Below are positions 1-8,678 of a DNA stretch of 64,000 nt, piece by piece (the stretch's first letter is position 1; every line of letters starts with the position of its first letter). Source of the DNA: Treponema sp. (GTDB taxonomy: Bacteria; Spirochaetota; Spirochaetia; Treponematales; Breznakiellaceae). A program made the translations under genes and the position numbers. The DNA lies in the NCBI GenBank assembly GCA_009777335.1, contig WRMC01000006.1:1-64000 (forward strand), in the 5' to 3' direction. The notes under the pieces are model-generated. The model did no database searches and had not been told where the DNA came from. It saw only the letters and a program-made list of their open reading frames with translations.

Positions 1-64
1 CTCGTTTTTGATGGCGTTCCGTCCCATTACTAGTTTTTGCTTGGTTTTATCCATACATTTTTCC

Positions 65-121
65 AAAAAAAGGGCTGCCCGGCGGCCTGGACTAAAAAAG
101 TGCCAGGTGGCTGGACAGCCC
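65..121 (-). terminator. Intrinsic terminator downstream of flaA
   Basis: On the minus strand GGGCTG (121-116) pairs with CAGCCC (77-72), an inner CCTGG/CCAGG stem lies between them, and a run of seven T residues follows (71-65). It sits 40 bases after the flaA stop and faces the right way to end that transcript. Bases 1-64 hold nothing I can assign. Confidence 0.7.
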
Positions 122-160
122 GTATTGGTCCGGTTAATCCGGCCGGGTTTCTATACCCTC

Positions 161-1213
161 TTATTCATCAACAGGGGTGGGAGTGAAGCCAAAGTCCCTC
201 TGCAGGGGTTCCCAGGGTTCCCGGGCCTGTCTTTGGTACTCAAGGAATCTGAGAATCTGGTTCTGGCCGAACCGTTCCATCTCAAAGAGCCTTCTTTCGG
301 ATTCCCTCTGGTTAATAATACCCCAGACTTCTTCGTCGTTGATGTCCCTATCGGTGTCAAGGACTGCCTTGTCGTAGATAAGCTTTACATCTTTGAAGTA
401 GGTGATAAAGTCACCGCCGGGCCTGTCGGCATCCCGGTCAATTCTAAACCCGCCAAAGCGGACAAAGGGCATGGTGTCGGGGTAGAGGGGATAGAGTCTC
501 AGATCCCTGTCCCGGACTTCGAACACGTACTGGGGGTTATTCCAGGTCAGTTCAGCCCAGCCGTCAAAGTTAAGGTAACCCATGAAGGCGATTCTTTCGT
601 TCCCGTCGGCGTCAATGAGGATGACGTTGAGCCCGTGGGGGAAGTTAAGGCCGTATACGTTTACGGCTACTGAACGGATGGTACCCACATTCTTTACGAT
701 CCCGTATTCATTCTCGAAGCGGCTGGCGCCGGTGATGCCGTTACCGTTGCCGGGGAGAATATTGCCGTCATCATCGACTTCGGCCATGGGTTCATAGGCG
801 GGAATCTGGAAGGGGGGCTGTATGGTTGCCTTGGCAAACTGGGGCCCCGAGGGGAAGTGTATACGAACACCCATGACGGTACCCCACTGCCTGGAAGGGG
901 CTTCCCTGGTAAAACTATTGGAAATAGTCGGTATGGTCCTGGCTGAAGAGTTAAACACTACTTCCCACTGCTCGATCGCGAGAGAAGTTCTCATCATTCC
1001 CCTTTGGCTGGGGGTATACGAACCGCCTGCTACTTGCCCATAATCCATGACCGTCCGGCGGTTGTGGTTGGGTGCAGTTTCCTGATCAGCTTCGGAGGTT
1101 CTTACGCGGATATCTGCGGCAAGCCTCGTAAAATTGATGAGGATGGCTTCTTCGGCGAACAGCATCCCGGCTGTAACCGAAGCAATAACGATAAGAATGA
1201 TAATCCTTTTCAT
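161..1213 (-). CDS. flaA: Flagellar filament outer layer (sheath) protein FlaA
   Basis: The 350-residue product begins with a signal peptide (about residues 1-20, hydrophobic run then LFA-EE), as expected for the sheath protein of spirochaete periplasmic flagella, which is exported to the periplasm and coats the FlaB core. Length and the opening of the mature region (EEAILINFTRLAADI) match the Treponema FlaA family. The ATG at 1213 follows an AAAGGAG ribosome site at 6 nt. A sigma-70-like promoter with a dyad lies upstream (1259-1287) and a terminator downstream (65-121), so it appears to be a monocistronic unit. The GerMN and amidase genes upstream keep the arrangement I remember from T. pallidum. 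Confidence 0.93.
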   Translation of the reverse strand: MKRIIILIVIASVTAGMLFAEEAILINFTRLAADIRVRTSEADQETAPNHNRRTVMDYGQVAGGSYTPSQRGMMRTSLAIEQWEVVFNSSARTIPTISNSFTREAPSRQWGTVMGVRIHFPSGPQFAKATIQPPFQIPAYEPMAEVDDDGNILPGNGNGITGASRFENEYGIVKNVGTIRSVAVNVYGLNFPHGLNVILIDADGNERIAFMGYLNFDGWAELTWNNPQYVFEVRDRDLRLYPLYPDTMPFVRFGGFRIDRDADRPGGDFITYFKDVKLIYDKAVLDTDRDINDEEVWGIINQRESERRLFEMERFGQNQILRFLEYQRQAREPWEPLQRDFGFTPTPVDE

Positions 1214-1258
1214 TCAATGCTCCTTTCGATTATGTTAACACATTAATCACTATTTATA

Positions 1259-1287
1259 GAGTATATTCTATACTCCCAATTTGTCAA
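1259..1287 (-). promoter_or_regulatory. flaA promoter with overlapping dyad
   Basis: The minus strand has a perfect TTGACA (1287-1282), a 16-nt spacer and TATACT (1265-1260). The dyad GAGTATA-TTC-TATACTC (1259-1275) covers the -10 and the adjoining spacer, with perfect 7-bp arms. The promoter is 46 bp upstream of the flaA ATG. The dyad is well placed for an operator; which protein would bind is unknown. Confidence 0.65.
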
Positions 1288-1291
1288 CGCC

Positions 1292-1822
1292 TTACGGCGC
1301 AGTTTTACTAATATCGGCAGAATTCCCAAAAATCAGGGAAAAATCTTCAACAAATACTTCATTTCCTCCGATGAAAAGCCGAACATCCCGGACGTAATAA
1401 AAGTTCCTCCGGATCCCCTCATTAAGGGTAAGGAGGCTCTTAAAGACCTCCCCCCCATGGGGCAGGGGCATGGCCGCGGCCTCCGTCAGGTCCGCATAGA
1501 CGATCCCGTCCCGGAGCATCAGGGTCCGAAGCCTGGTATCCCGGGGGAAGAGGGGCATGAGATCCGGTGAAACCGGTCCCAGGAGCACTTCGTCTATGTA
1601 GCGGCGGACATCGGTCTCCCTGAGGCCCGACCGGCGAAGCATCCTGTCCTCTACCACCATATTCCCGCCTATATTAGCATAAAACACAAAGGTTCTTCTG
1701 GCAAGACCAGAAAACAGGAATTCTCCCAGGGCGAATAGACAGATGAGGAGGAGGTAGATAAGGCGCCGGTTACGGGAATGGGCGAAAAAGGCCCCCAGGG
1801 AACCGAGAATCTTAGAAATCAT
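1292..1822 (-). CDS. GerMN-domain membrane-anchored protein
   Basis: The 176-residue protein has one N-terminal membrane segment (about residues 20-42) followed by a domain resembling GerMN (about 45-165). Typical elements are a multi-residue loop after the first strand, a region preceding TLMLRDGIVYADLTEAA, and a terminal strand with DVRLFIGG. GerMN domains occur in spore germination proteins and in many non-sporulating bacteria, where they are thought to act in the cell envelope. The start overlaps the stop of the upstream amidase gene as ATGA (1819-1822), implying translational coupling and a shared envelope role. Specific function is unknown. Confidence 0.75.
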   Translation of the reverse strand: MISKILGSLGAFFAHSRNRRLIYLLLICLFALGEFLFSGLARRTFVFYANIGGNMVVEDRMLRRSGLRETDVRRYIDEVLLGPVSPDLMPLFPRDTRLRTLMLRDGIVYADLTEAAAMPLPHGGEVFKSLLTLNEGIRRNFYYVRDVRLFIGGNEVFVEDFSLIFGNSADISKTAP

Positions 1823-2898
1823 CGTATAGGGTTGGAACCTCCGGTGCCTTCAAAAAAGGAAATAAAATCACTTATTCCTTTATATAACGCATCCGAAAGG
1901 TTCCGCAAGTACACATCGTCGTTCATCCTCAGGGCCTCTTCCCGGTTACTGACAAAGCCCAATTCTACCAGGACCGAGGGCATGAGGGCATTGCGGACCA
2001 CAAACCAATCATGGGCCTTGATCCCCCTGTTGGGGCTCAGGTGTCCCACCGCCTCATCCATGTAGCGGAGGATGGAATTGGCTAAAAGGATGCTTTCGGT
2101 GGTGGTCCGTTCTTCCAGCATGGTGTTGAGGATGGGGATCACATCCTGGGCGTCCGCATATCGGGAATGGTCCAGGAGATCCCTTCTATGGGAGGGGTTG
2201 AGGTAGAAAACTTCAAAACCCTGGGCATTCCGGTTAAACGATGAATTGGCATGGACAGAGACATAAATGGCCGCCTCATTGTCAGCCAGGGGCACCGAAT
2301 TGGCGATATCCACCCGCTCATCCAGGCTGGGGTTTGTGTCCCCCTCCCGGGTAAGCAGGACCCTCTTGTCGGGATAAGCGGCCCTGAGGGCGGCATGGAG
2401 CATCCGGGCCACCCTTAGGGTGATGTCCTTCTCCATGATAGTGACGGTCCGGCCATTTACCGTATAGTCCCAGACAGTGCCGGGATCCCTGCCCCCGTGG
2501 CCGGGGTCTATGACGATGACTGCCACCTTAAACTGGGTATTGGCCTCTTCGGCATAGCTGGAAAAACTGTTCCGGATCTGCTGGATGAAGACCTCGGGGA
2601 AGTAAATGTTCCCCCCCTCCAGGAAGGGAAGGGGCAGGGTGAGCACATCCCGGTGATCCAGCAAGATGGTCCCGGTCTCGCCGGTTCTTCCGGTGGTAAA
2701 GGCGGCCTCAAAGCCCCCGGCCGCCAGGGTTCCGGAGGAGAAGAAGGGATCCCAGCGCAGGGTAGCCTCATTGCCCAGGCTCTGAAGGGCCTCATCGAGG
2801 CTTAAATTTCTATTTTGTTGAGAAGAAGACTGGGCAGCCGTGAAAAAGGGGAGGACAAAGAGGAGTATGGTGATGAAGTATAAGGTTTTTCTGCCCAT
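1819..2898 (-). CDS. N-acetylmuramoyl-L-alanine amidase (Amidase_3)
   Basis: The 359-residue protein hydrolyses the amide bond between N-acetylmuramic acid and the stem peptide of peptidoglycan. It has a signal peptide (1-22) and an N-terminal region of about 100 residues, possibly a substrate- or wall-binding domain. The catalytic domain starts near residue 125 with DPGHGG (131-136; His134 a zinc ligand) and continues through MEKDITLRVA, VSVHAN and LVELGF, all standard for the AmiA/B/C-type zinc amidases. It lies between the ATP-grasp gene (1 base between stop and start) and the GerMN gene (4-nt overlap) in a minus-strand operon. Confidence 0.9.
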   Translation of the reverse strand: MGRKTLYFITILLFVLPFFTAAQSSSQQNRNLSLDEALQSLGNEATLRWDPFFSSGTLAAGGFEAAFTTGRTGETGTILLDHRDVLTLPLPFLEGGNIYFPEVFIQQIRNSFSSYAEEANTQFKVAVIVIDPGHGGRDPGTVWDYTVNGRTVTIMEKDITLRVARMLHAALRAAYPDKRVLLTREGDTNPSLDERVDIANSVPLADNEAAIYVSVHANSSFNRNAQGFEVFYLNPSHRRDLLDHSRYADAQDVIPILNTMLEERTTTESILLANSILRYMDEAVGHLSPNRGIKAHDWFVVRNALMPSVLVELGFVSNREEALRMNDDVYLRNLSDALYKGISDFISFFEGTGGSNPIR

Positions 2899-2899
2899 C

Positions 2900-4483
2900 C
2901 TATTGCCCTTTAAGGCGGTCCAGGAAGTAGAGGGCCCCCTGGTAGCCTCCCCGGATCATGGCGGCCCAGAAGGGGCGGCCCAACAGGAGGGCCGGCCCTT
3001 TCCGGTCCCCCTCCTCCAGGGGCAGTTCTCTGCCGCTTAAGAGACGGACCGCATCCAGGGATTCCCCGGCGCTCCGGCCCACATAGTCGGCGGACCCGGA
3101 TCTTAAAAAGTCCCAGAAGGGGATGATGCGGATTTCCAGGTCCCCTTGGCCGGACCCCAGGGGGGAGCCTTCCGGCAGGGCAGAGAGTTTTGATAAGACC
3201 TCTCTGTCTAGCTGAAAGGCATCGGGGGGGAAGGAACAGGTCCCCGGCTCAGCTCCAAGGAAGGCCTCGGTGGCCCGGTTGGGGACCTCAAGGCGGATTA
3301 ATATGGACCGGGCCGCCCCCTCGGCGGATTGAATAGCTTCGGCCCTCTGGGGAGCGGCGCTGAGGACATTCCCCCCCTTGCTTACATTGTTCTCGGGGAA
3401 CATGACCGAATCCCCGGGCTTGATCCTGAGATACACATCCTTAACCCAGGGCTGGGTCTTGCTTTCCTCTATGCCCTGGATTGAGTGGACCCTGCCGGGG
3501 ATGGAAATAAAGGCCCGTTCTGCGCAGGTCCAGTCCCAGAGGGGTTCAGTTCTGCTGGGCCGCTGCCCCAGGGCGATCTCCAGGGCCCCCCTGGTGGGAA
3601 GGACCCCCGAAGAGTAGGGGAAGGTCCATCCCGACATATAGCCCCCCGAAAGCCGGGCGGCTATCTCGCCTATCATGGGCCCCTTTTGGCTTAGTTTTAT
3701 GTCCCCCTTGGCGGCCCCCATCGTGATGCCCAGGGCCTTAACCCCCCTGGAAAAGACCTCCAGGAGGGATGCCACAGTTTGGGGGGCCTCCGCTGAGGGG
3801 ATGGTATGGCCCATCTCTATAAAATAGGGGGGGAAAAAGATATGCCGGTCCGCAAAGCCGCAGATGATAATTTCCCCCTGGTAAACCAGGGCATCGACGG
3901 AAAACTCCGGCCCCTCCATGTATTCTTCTATGATGGCCCTGCCTGATCGGGAAAAACCCAGGGCTTCAGCTACGGCCGGACTCAGGTCCCCTGGATGGTC
4001 CACCCTCCGGCAGCCCCGGGAACCCATATTGTCTACCGGCTTTACCACCACCGGCCAGGGAAAGGGAAGCTGGAAACCTTCCCCCGGAGGATCTGAAAGG
4101 ATGATAAATTCCGGGGAGGGGACTTCTGCTTCCTTAAACCGGCGGCGCATCCGCTCCTTGTCCGAGGCATCCAGGGCGGTTTCGTAGGGAATCCCCGGGA
4201 GCCCCAGCTTTTCTGCTGCCCAGGCCACGGTGGCGGAAAAATCGGTTCCGGCAGTCATGATTCCCCGCAAGGTTCCCTCTTTTTTAAGGGAGAGGGCCAG
4301 GTCTTCTATGCCCTGGCGATCCTTTAAATCCACCTCTTCAAAGCGGTCTGCCAGGCCGCGGCAGGGGGCTTTTGGGTCCCCATCGGCCGCCACGGGGCTA
4401 AGACCCATTTCACGGGCTATAGAAAGGGCAGGGCCCTGCATGACCCCTGCTCCGAGGATTAAGATGACTGGATGTTCTGCCAA
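2900..4483 (-). CDS. ATP-grasp domain enzyme, substrate unknown
   Basis: The 527-residue protein has an ATP-grasp fold like carbamoyl-phosphate synthase large chain or PurK-type ligases. There is an N-terminal nucleotide-binding-like part (LILGAGVMQGPALSIAREMGL), the ATP-binding lysine region VVVKPVDNMGSRG near residue 150, and EEYMEGPEFSVDAL. Such enzymes join a carboxylate to an amine with ATP hydrolysis; which metabolite is used is not visible. The C-terminal ~150 residues match nothing I recognise. The start is TTG at 4483 because GGGGAGG precedes it at 8 nt. It is the first gene of a four-gene minus-strand set that runs toward the amidase. Confidence 0.75.
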   Translation of the reverse strand: MAEHPVILILGAGVMQGPALSIAREMGLSPVAADGDPKAPCRGLADRFEEVDLKDRQGIEDLALSLKKEGTLRGIMTAGTDFSATVAWAAEKLGLPGIPYETALDASDKERMRRRFKEAEVPSPEFIILSDPPGEGFQLPFPWPVVVKPVDNMGSRGCRRVDHPGDLSPAVAEALGFSRSGRAIIEEYMEGPEFSVDALVYQGEIIICGFADRHIFFPPYFIEMGHTIPSAEAPQTVASLLEVFSRGVKALGITMGAAKGDIKLSQKGPMIGEIAARLSGGYMSGWTFPYSSGVLPTRGALEIALGQRPSRTEPLWDWTCAERAFISIPGRVHSIQGIEESKTQPWVKDVYLRIKPGDSVMFPENNVSKGGNVLSAAPQRAEAIQSAEGAARSILIRLEVPNRATEAFLGAEPGTCSFPPDAFQLDREVLSKLSALPEGSPLGSGQGDLEIRIIPFWDFLRSGSADYVGRSAGESLDAVRLLSGRELPLEEGDRKGPALLLGRPFWAAMIRGGYQGALYFLDRLKGQ

Positions 4484-4523
4484 AAGAATGTGCCTCCCCT
4501 TTGTTTATCGGCTTTTCCGGGGT

Positions 4524-4551
4524 TTGACTAATTAGGCAAAAGGGATAATAA
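4524..4551 (+). promoter_or_regulatory. Promoter of the Mrp-type antiporter operon
   Basis: TTGACT (4524-4529), a 16-nt spacer and TAATAA (4546-4551) lie 40 bp before the mrpE start in the divergent intergenic region. The elements are near consensus for a sigma-70 promoter. No other promoter is evident in the tightly overlapping genes up to 8.6 kb. Confidence 0.55.
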
Positions 4552-4591
4552 TTTTACCATCCTGTAGCCTCATTTCTTTGGAGAGGGCCTA

Positions 4592-5050
4592 TTGTTTTTT
4601 CTTTACCTGATAGTATGGCTCATTTTTGCGGCCCAGCTGGATCCAGGGGTGCTAACGGTGGGGATCCTCATATCCGCGGCGGTGTATTGGTTCGCCTTGA
4701 GCCACCTTCGTCACCGGCCCGAGAGGGATCTTAAACTGGTAAAGAATATCTTCCGGGGCCTGGCCTATGCCTGTACCTTGATATACGAGACCGTGAAGGC
4801 CAACATGATGGTCTTCCGGATTGTCTACAGCAAGCATATAGAGATCGACCCTTGCCTGATCTATTTTAACCCCAAGCTTAGGGGTAATTTCGCCCGGACC
4901 GTCTTGGCCAACTCTATCACCCTTACCCCCGGGACTATCACCGTGGCTCTTAACGGTGATCAGTTCTGTGTCCATTGCCTTAATAAAGAGATGGCCCGGG
5001 GCTTAGACTCTTCTATATTTATCCGTCTGCTGAGGAGATACGAAGGGTAA
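4592..5050 (+). CDS. mrpE: Mrp/Mnh antiporter subunit E
   Basis: The 152-residue MnhE/MrpE family protein has two N-terminal membrane segments and a cytoplasmic C-terminal part with the family pattern of VANSITLTPGT (here LANSITLTPGTITV). It is a small membrane subunit of multi-subunit cation/proton antiporters and of the membrane arm of Mbh-type hydrogenases. The start is taken as TTG at 4592, after GGAGAGGG; no in-frame ATG before residue 70 would keep the first membrane helix. It is the first gene of an eight-gene operon whose genes overlap or abut. Confidence 0.88.
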   Translation: MFFLYLIVWLIFAAQLDPGVLTVGILISAAVYWFALSHLRHRPERDLKLVKNIFRGLAYACTLIYETVKANMMVFRIVYSKHIEIDPCLIYFNPKLRGNFARTVLANSITLTPGTITVALNGDQFCVHCLNKEMARGLDSSIFIRLLRRYEG

Positions 5051-5394
5051 TGAGCGAATCATGGGACCAGGCCTACCAGATCCTTCTCTGGGTCAGCACC
5101 ATTTTTCTGTCCCTCTCTATATGTGCCTGCCTGATCCGGGCCATCCTGGGGCCCCGTCTTACCGACCGGATCGTGGCGATCAATGTTATCTGCACCAAGG
5201 TGGTTATCCTTATTGCCATCATGTCCCGGCTCTTTGACAAGAGCAGCATGCTGGATATAGCCATAGTCTATGCGATGATCAGCTTCCTGGCCATGGTGGT
5301 CTTATCCAAGTGCTATCTTCAGCCCGATCATGCCAATTTGACCAATCCTGCCCCCCGCAGCCAGGGGGATGCTAACCAGGGTACTCCCCCATGA
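5050..5394 (+). CDS. mrpF: Mrp/Mnh antiporter subunit F
   Basis: The 114-residue protein has three hydrophobic helices and the MrpF pattern RAILGPRLTDRIVAINVICTK, with LDIAIVYAMISFLAMVVL as the last helix. It is an integral membrane subunit of the Mrp cation/proton antiporter. The ATG overlaps the mrpE stop by one base (TAATG), so translation is probably coupled. The C-terminal 25 residues are a short hydrophilic tail. Confidence 0.9.
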   Translation: MSESWDQAYQILLWVSTIFLSLSICACLIRAILGPRLTDRIVAINVICTKVVILIAIMSRLFDKSSMLDIAIVYAMISFLAMVVLSKCYLQPDHANLTNPAPRSQGDANQGTPP

Positions 5395-5726
5395 TCCTGG
5401 AATGGATTCGTTTTTCCCTCAGCGCCCTGCTCATGCTCATGGGCTTATCCAGCCTCTTGGCTACCACCATAGGGCTCTTCCGCTTCCACTATGTGCTCAA
5501 CCGCATCCATGTGGCCGCCAAGTGTGATACCCTGGGGGTCCTTTTGACCTTTAGCTCCCTCATGCTCATGAGCGGCTTTACCGTGGCTTCCTTAAAACTT
5601 TTCCTGGTCATCGTATTTTTATGGATCGCTAACCCCGTGGCAAACCACCTGATTGCCCACATGGAGGTAGCAATGAACCCCAGGGCAGAAGATGAATTCG
5701 AGGTGATCCGCCATGATGCCGATTGA
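5391..5726 (+). CDS. mrpG: Mrp/Mnh antiporter subunit G
   Basis: The 111-residue MnhG/PhaG family protein has three membrane helices and the family pattern TTIGLFRFHYVLNRIHVAAKCDTLGV in the first loop. It is a small membrane subunit of the antiporter complex. It overlaps mrpF by four bases (ATGA) and the following gene by 14 bases, consistent with fixed-ratio synthesis of the complex. Confidence 0.92.
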   Translation: MILEWIRFSLSALLMLMGLSSLLATTIGLFRFHYVLNRIHVAAKCDTLGVLLTFSSLMLMSGFTVASLKLFLVIVFLWIANPVANHLIAHMEVAMNPRAEDEFEVIRHDAD

Positions 5727-6759
5727 AGAGGCGGTCCTCTTGAGCTTCCTGGTGGTTTCTGCCACGGCGGTCTGCATTATGCGGCGTATGCTGGGGTCCA
5801 TGATCATCTTTGCCTCCTTTGGCATAGTCATGTCCCTGGTGTGGATTTTATTGGCCTCCCCGGATCTGGCTATCACCGAAGCAGCGGTAGGGACCGGAAT
5901 TTCGGGGATCCTCTTTTTCGTGGTCCTCAAACGGATCGGTATAATGGAAGAAGAACACCGCCGGGAGAGGGAAGAAAAGAGCCAGGTTGAATTGAAGGCA
6001 GGCCCTGACCGGCGGAGCTTTTATTACCTTTATAATGCCTTTTCTGCCCTGTTCTGCCTTTGCTTTATCCTGGTCCTTCTTATGGCGGTGTCCCATCTGC
6101 CCCCCTTTGGAGATCCCGCCAACCCCACGAACAATGAGTTAACCCAGCGCTACATAGAACAGGGCTTGGAAGAGACGGGGGCCATCAACATAGTGGCCGG
6201 GGTCCTTCTGGACTACCGGGCCTTTGATACCTATGGGGAATCCCTGGTGCTCTTTACGGCGGTGGCGGCTATCTTGCTCCTCCTCCACAATGCGGGCCCT
6301 TTGGATGCCTTCGATGCCTTTCTATTGGAGATGGAAGAACCCAGGACCAATGTGATCCTCCAGACCACCGCTTCCGTTTTGGTGGCGATGATCATGATTT
6401 TTGGGTTCTATGTGATCTTCTTTGGTCACCTGGGTCCTGGGGGAGGTTTCTCCGGGGGGGCCATCCTGGGATCATCCCTGGCCCTCTATGCCAGCGCCTA
6501 TGGAACCCGGCGGGCCCGGTTTTTTACCTATGCCATTTTCCGCCGCATCATAGCCTGTTCCCTCTTCTTTTATGCCATCGCCAAGGGCTATTCTATCTTT
6601 ACCGGGGCTAACCATATTTCGTCGGGCATAGCCCTGGGTACCCCGGGCCGCCTATTTAGTGCCGGATTGATCCTGCCCCTCAACATCGCCGTGGGCCTCA
6701 TAGTGGCCTCCACCCTCTATGTGATCTACATCCTCTTTAGCAGGGAGGAGTTTCACTAG
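5713..6759 (+). CDS. Fused MbhD-MbhE-MrpB-like antiporter subunit
   Basis: This 348-residue polytopic protein appears to combine three modules. Residues 1-75 match DUF4040/MbhD (ASPDLAITEAAVGTGI). The middle, about 95-205, matches an MbhE-like segment (VAGVLLDYRAFDTYGESLVLFTA). Residues 215-345 match MnhB/MrpB (GFYVIFFGHLGPGGGFSGG). In canonical Mrp systems the first two modules are the C-terminal part of the ~800-residue MrpA; here they are joined to MrpB instead. The order E-F-G-(D/E/B)-C-D matches the membrane module of Mbh hydrogenases. It overlaps mrpG by 14 bases and ends 1 base before mrpC. Confidence 0.85.
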   Translation: MMPIEEAVLLSFLVVSATAVCIMRRMLGSMIIFASFGIVMSLVWILLASPDLAITEAAVGTGISGILFFVVLKRIGIMEEEHRREREEKSQVELKAGPDRRSFYYLYNAFSALFCLCFILVLLMAVSHLPPFGDPANPTNNELTQRYIEQGLEETGAINIVAGVLLDYRAFDTYGESLVLFTAVAAILLLLHNAGPLDAFDAFLLEMEEPRTNVILQTTASVLVAMIMIFGFYVIFFGHLGPGGGFSGGAILGSSLALYASAYGTRRARFFTYAIFRRIIACSLFFYAIAKGYSIFTGANHISSGIALGTPGRLFSAGLILPLNIAVGLIVASTLYVIYILFSREEFH

Positions 6760-6760
6760 G

Positions 6761-7138
6761 ATGGGCCATAACCTTTTAATTAACTATTACGAGCTGGTGG
6801 CGGTCCTCCTTTTTGGCATAGGGTTTACCACCCTCTTCTTAAACCGGAACCTGGTAAAAAAAATCATTGGGGTGAACATAGCCGATGGGGGCATCTTTTT
6901 GTTCCTAGCCTCCAAGGGTTTTATCCATGACCGGGCCCCTCCCATTATTGTTGATGGGGTCCAGGATGCTGCAGCTTATATTAACCCCATTCCTACCACC
7001 CTGATCCTCACGGGGATAGTCATCTCGGTCAGTGTTACCGCCTTTTCTTTGGCCCTCATGGTGAGCTTGTACAAGCGCTACAGCACCCTGGACCTGGACG
7101 AAATCCTCGCCAGGACCGCAGAAGAAGAGGCAGATTAG
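6761..7138 (+). CDS. mrpC: Mrp/Mnh antiporter subunit C (NuoK-like)
   Basis: The 125-residue protein has three membrane helices and a NuoK/MnhC pattern (LFGIGFTTLFLNRNLVKKIIGVNIADGGIFLFL, then NPIPTTLILTGIVISVSVTAFSLAL). The Glu/Asp-bearing helices resemble NuoK, which contributes to the proton path in complex I-related machines. It begins 1 base after the preceding stop and its own stop is followed at once by the ATG of the next gene. Confidence 0.92.
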   Translation: MGHNLLINYYELVAVLLFGIGFTTLFLNRNLVKKIIGVNIADGGIFLFLASKGFIHDRAPPIIVDGVQDAAAYINPIPTTLILTGIVISVSVTAFSLALMVSLYKRYSTLDLDEILARTAEEEAD

Positions 7139-8623
7139 ATGGATGTGATCCAGAATTTTCCTTTTTTCAGCATCTTTCTTCCCTTTTCCTGCGGAGTGGC
7201 CTGCATCCTCTGCCGGGAGCGCCTGGCCAGGTATATAAGCTTTTTTTGCTTGGCAGCCCTCGCCGGTCTTTCCGCCTCTGTATTGATCTATACCCTGGGA
7301 ACCGGGGGTAGCTTTATCTTCATCATGGGCCATGTTCCCAGCCCCTTTGCCAACGAGATCCGGGCTGGCCCCCTGGAATCCCTGATGGTCCTCCTCTTTA
7401 GCATGCTAAGCATCCTCTCTTTGGCTGGGGGTCATTCGGATCTTAAAAGAGACATGGACGGAAAAAAAATCAATTTCTACTATTTGATGTTTAACCTCCT
7501 TGCGGGGGCTATGACGGCTGTTATCTATACCAATGATTTTTTTACCGGCTTTGTCTTCATCGAAATCCTTACCATCTCTGTCTGCGCCCTTATCATGGCC
7601 AAACCGGGAGGGCCCACCCTTTCTGCTGCCATCGTTTATTTGGTAATGAGCCTTGTTAGCTCATCCTTGATCCTCTTCTCCATCGCCATGATCTACGGGG
7701 TAACGGGGCAGCTCCTTTTTCCCCAGATTAAGATGGCCGTGGGGGTCCTGGCCGCCCAGGGGGACTACACCATGCCCCTCTTTGTGTTTGCCGGGCTATG
7801 CACCCTGGGCTTTGGCATCAAGATCGCCCTTTTCCCCTTTCATAGCTGGCTGCCTAACGCCTATACCCGGGCTACCACCACCAGTTCGGCCATCATGGCC
7901 GGATTTGTGACCAAGGGCTATGTATTCTTCTATATAAAGGTCGTGTACCGCCTTTTAGGGCTCCCGGTGATGGAGCATCTGGGGATCCCCTGGATCTTGG
8001 CCGCCCTAGGCAGCGCCGGCATAGTCTATGGGTCCTTTAAGGCCCTGGGCCAGAAAAATACTAAGAAGGTTCTTGGCTATGCCTCTATCGTACAGGTGGG
8101 ATGCTTCTGCCTGATTATGGGCCTTAATTACGGTGAAGCCTACGGGGCCCTGATCTTCCACATGCTTGTCCATGCCCTGGGAAAGGCCATGCTCTTTGTC
8201 AGCTCCGCTGGTTTGGCGGGGGTTTCGGGGTACCGCAGCGATTATGGGTCCCTCCGGGGGGCGGGGCGGCGGGATCCCCTCAGTGCCGCTGCCTTTGGGG
8301 TGGCGGTCCTCTCTATGGTAGGAATCCCTCCCTTTCCGGGTTTCTTTTCCAAGCTTTATATCACCCAGGCCTCGGTAGAACATCCCCTGGGGGTCCTGGT
8401 GATTTTTATGGTGGTAATTTTCAGCACCATCCTGAGTGCCATGTATTTCTTCCCCCCCATGGGAAGCATTCTGGCCAAAAGGGAGGATCCCCCGGCCTTT
8501 CTGCCCCCCCCGGCCCATTATAGGGGGGCCCTCATTCTATTTATGGCCCTTACCATAGGGTTTAGCTTCTTTTCGACAGAGATACTCCTCATCATTGGCC
8601 GGGGTTTGGCGTCCTTTGGCTGA
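7139..8623 (+). CDS. mrpD: MrpD-like proton-translocating subunit (first of three)
   Basis: The 494-residue protein of the NuoL/NuoM/NuoN/MrpD superfamily has about 14 predicted helices. The signature FPFHSWLPNAYTRATTTSSAIMAGFVTKG carries the conserved channel Lys, and an upstream helix has a Glu (FTGFVFIEILTISV) corresponding to the functional Glu of helix 5. It should form one ion or proton channel of the complex. The ATG abuts the mrpC stop. There is a 55-base gap before the next gene, with its own ribosome site. Confidence 0.9.
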   Translation: MDVIQNFPFFSIFLPFSCGVACILCRERLARYISFFCLAALAGLSASVLIYTLGTGGSFIFIMGHVPSPFANEIRAGPLESLMVLLFSMLSILSLAGGHSDLKRDMDGKKINFYYLMFNLLAGAMTAVIYTNDFFTGFVFIEILTISVCALIMAKPGGPTLSAAIVYLVMSLVSSSLILFSIAMIYGVTGQLLFPQIKMAVGVLAAQGDYTMPLFVFAGLCTLGFGIKIALFPFHSWLPNAYTRATTTSSAIMAGFVTKGYVFFYIKVVYRLLGLPVMEHLGIPWILAALGSAGIVYGSFKALGQKNTKKVLGYASIVQVGCFCLIMGLNYGEAYGALIFHMLVHALGKAMLFVSSAGLAGVSGYRSDYGSLRGAGRRDPLSAAAFGVAVLSMVGIPPFPGFFSKLYITQASVEHPLGVLVIFMVVIFSTILSAMYFFPPMGSILAKREDPPAFLPPPAHYRGALILFMALTIGFSFFSTEILLIIGRGLASFG

Positions 8624-8678
8624 GGATGTTTATTTTACTGCCTTCCCCGTAGTATGATGCTTAAGCGGAGGAACCTTG

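Noticed and set aside
8..673. Plus-strand open frame of 221 codons opposite flaA
   Set aside because: It is antisense to a clear flaA gene, has no ribosome site, and its composition mirrors the codon bias of the opposite strand.
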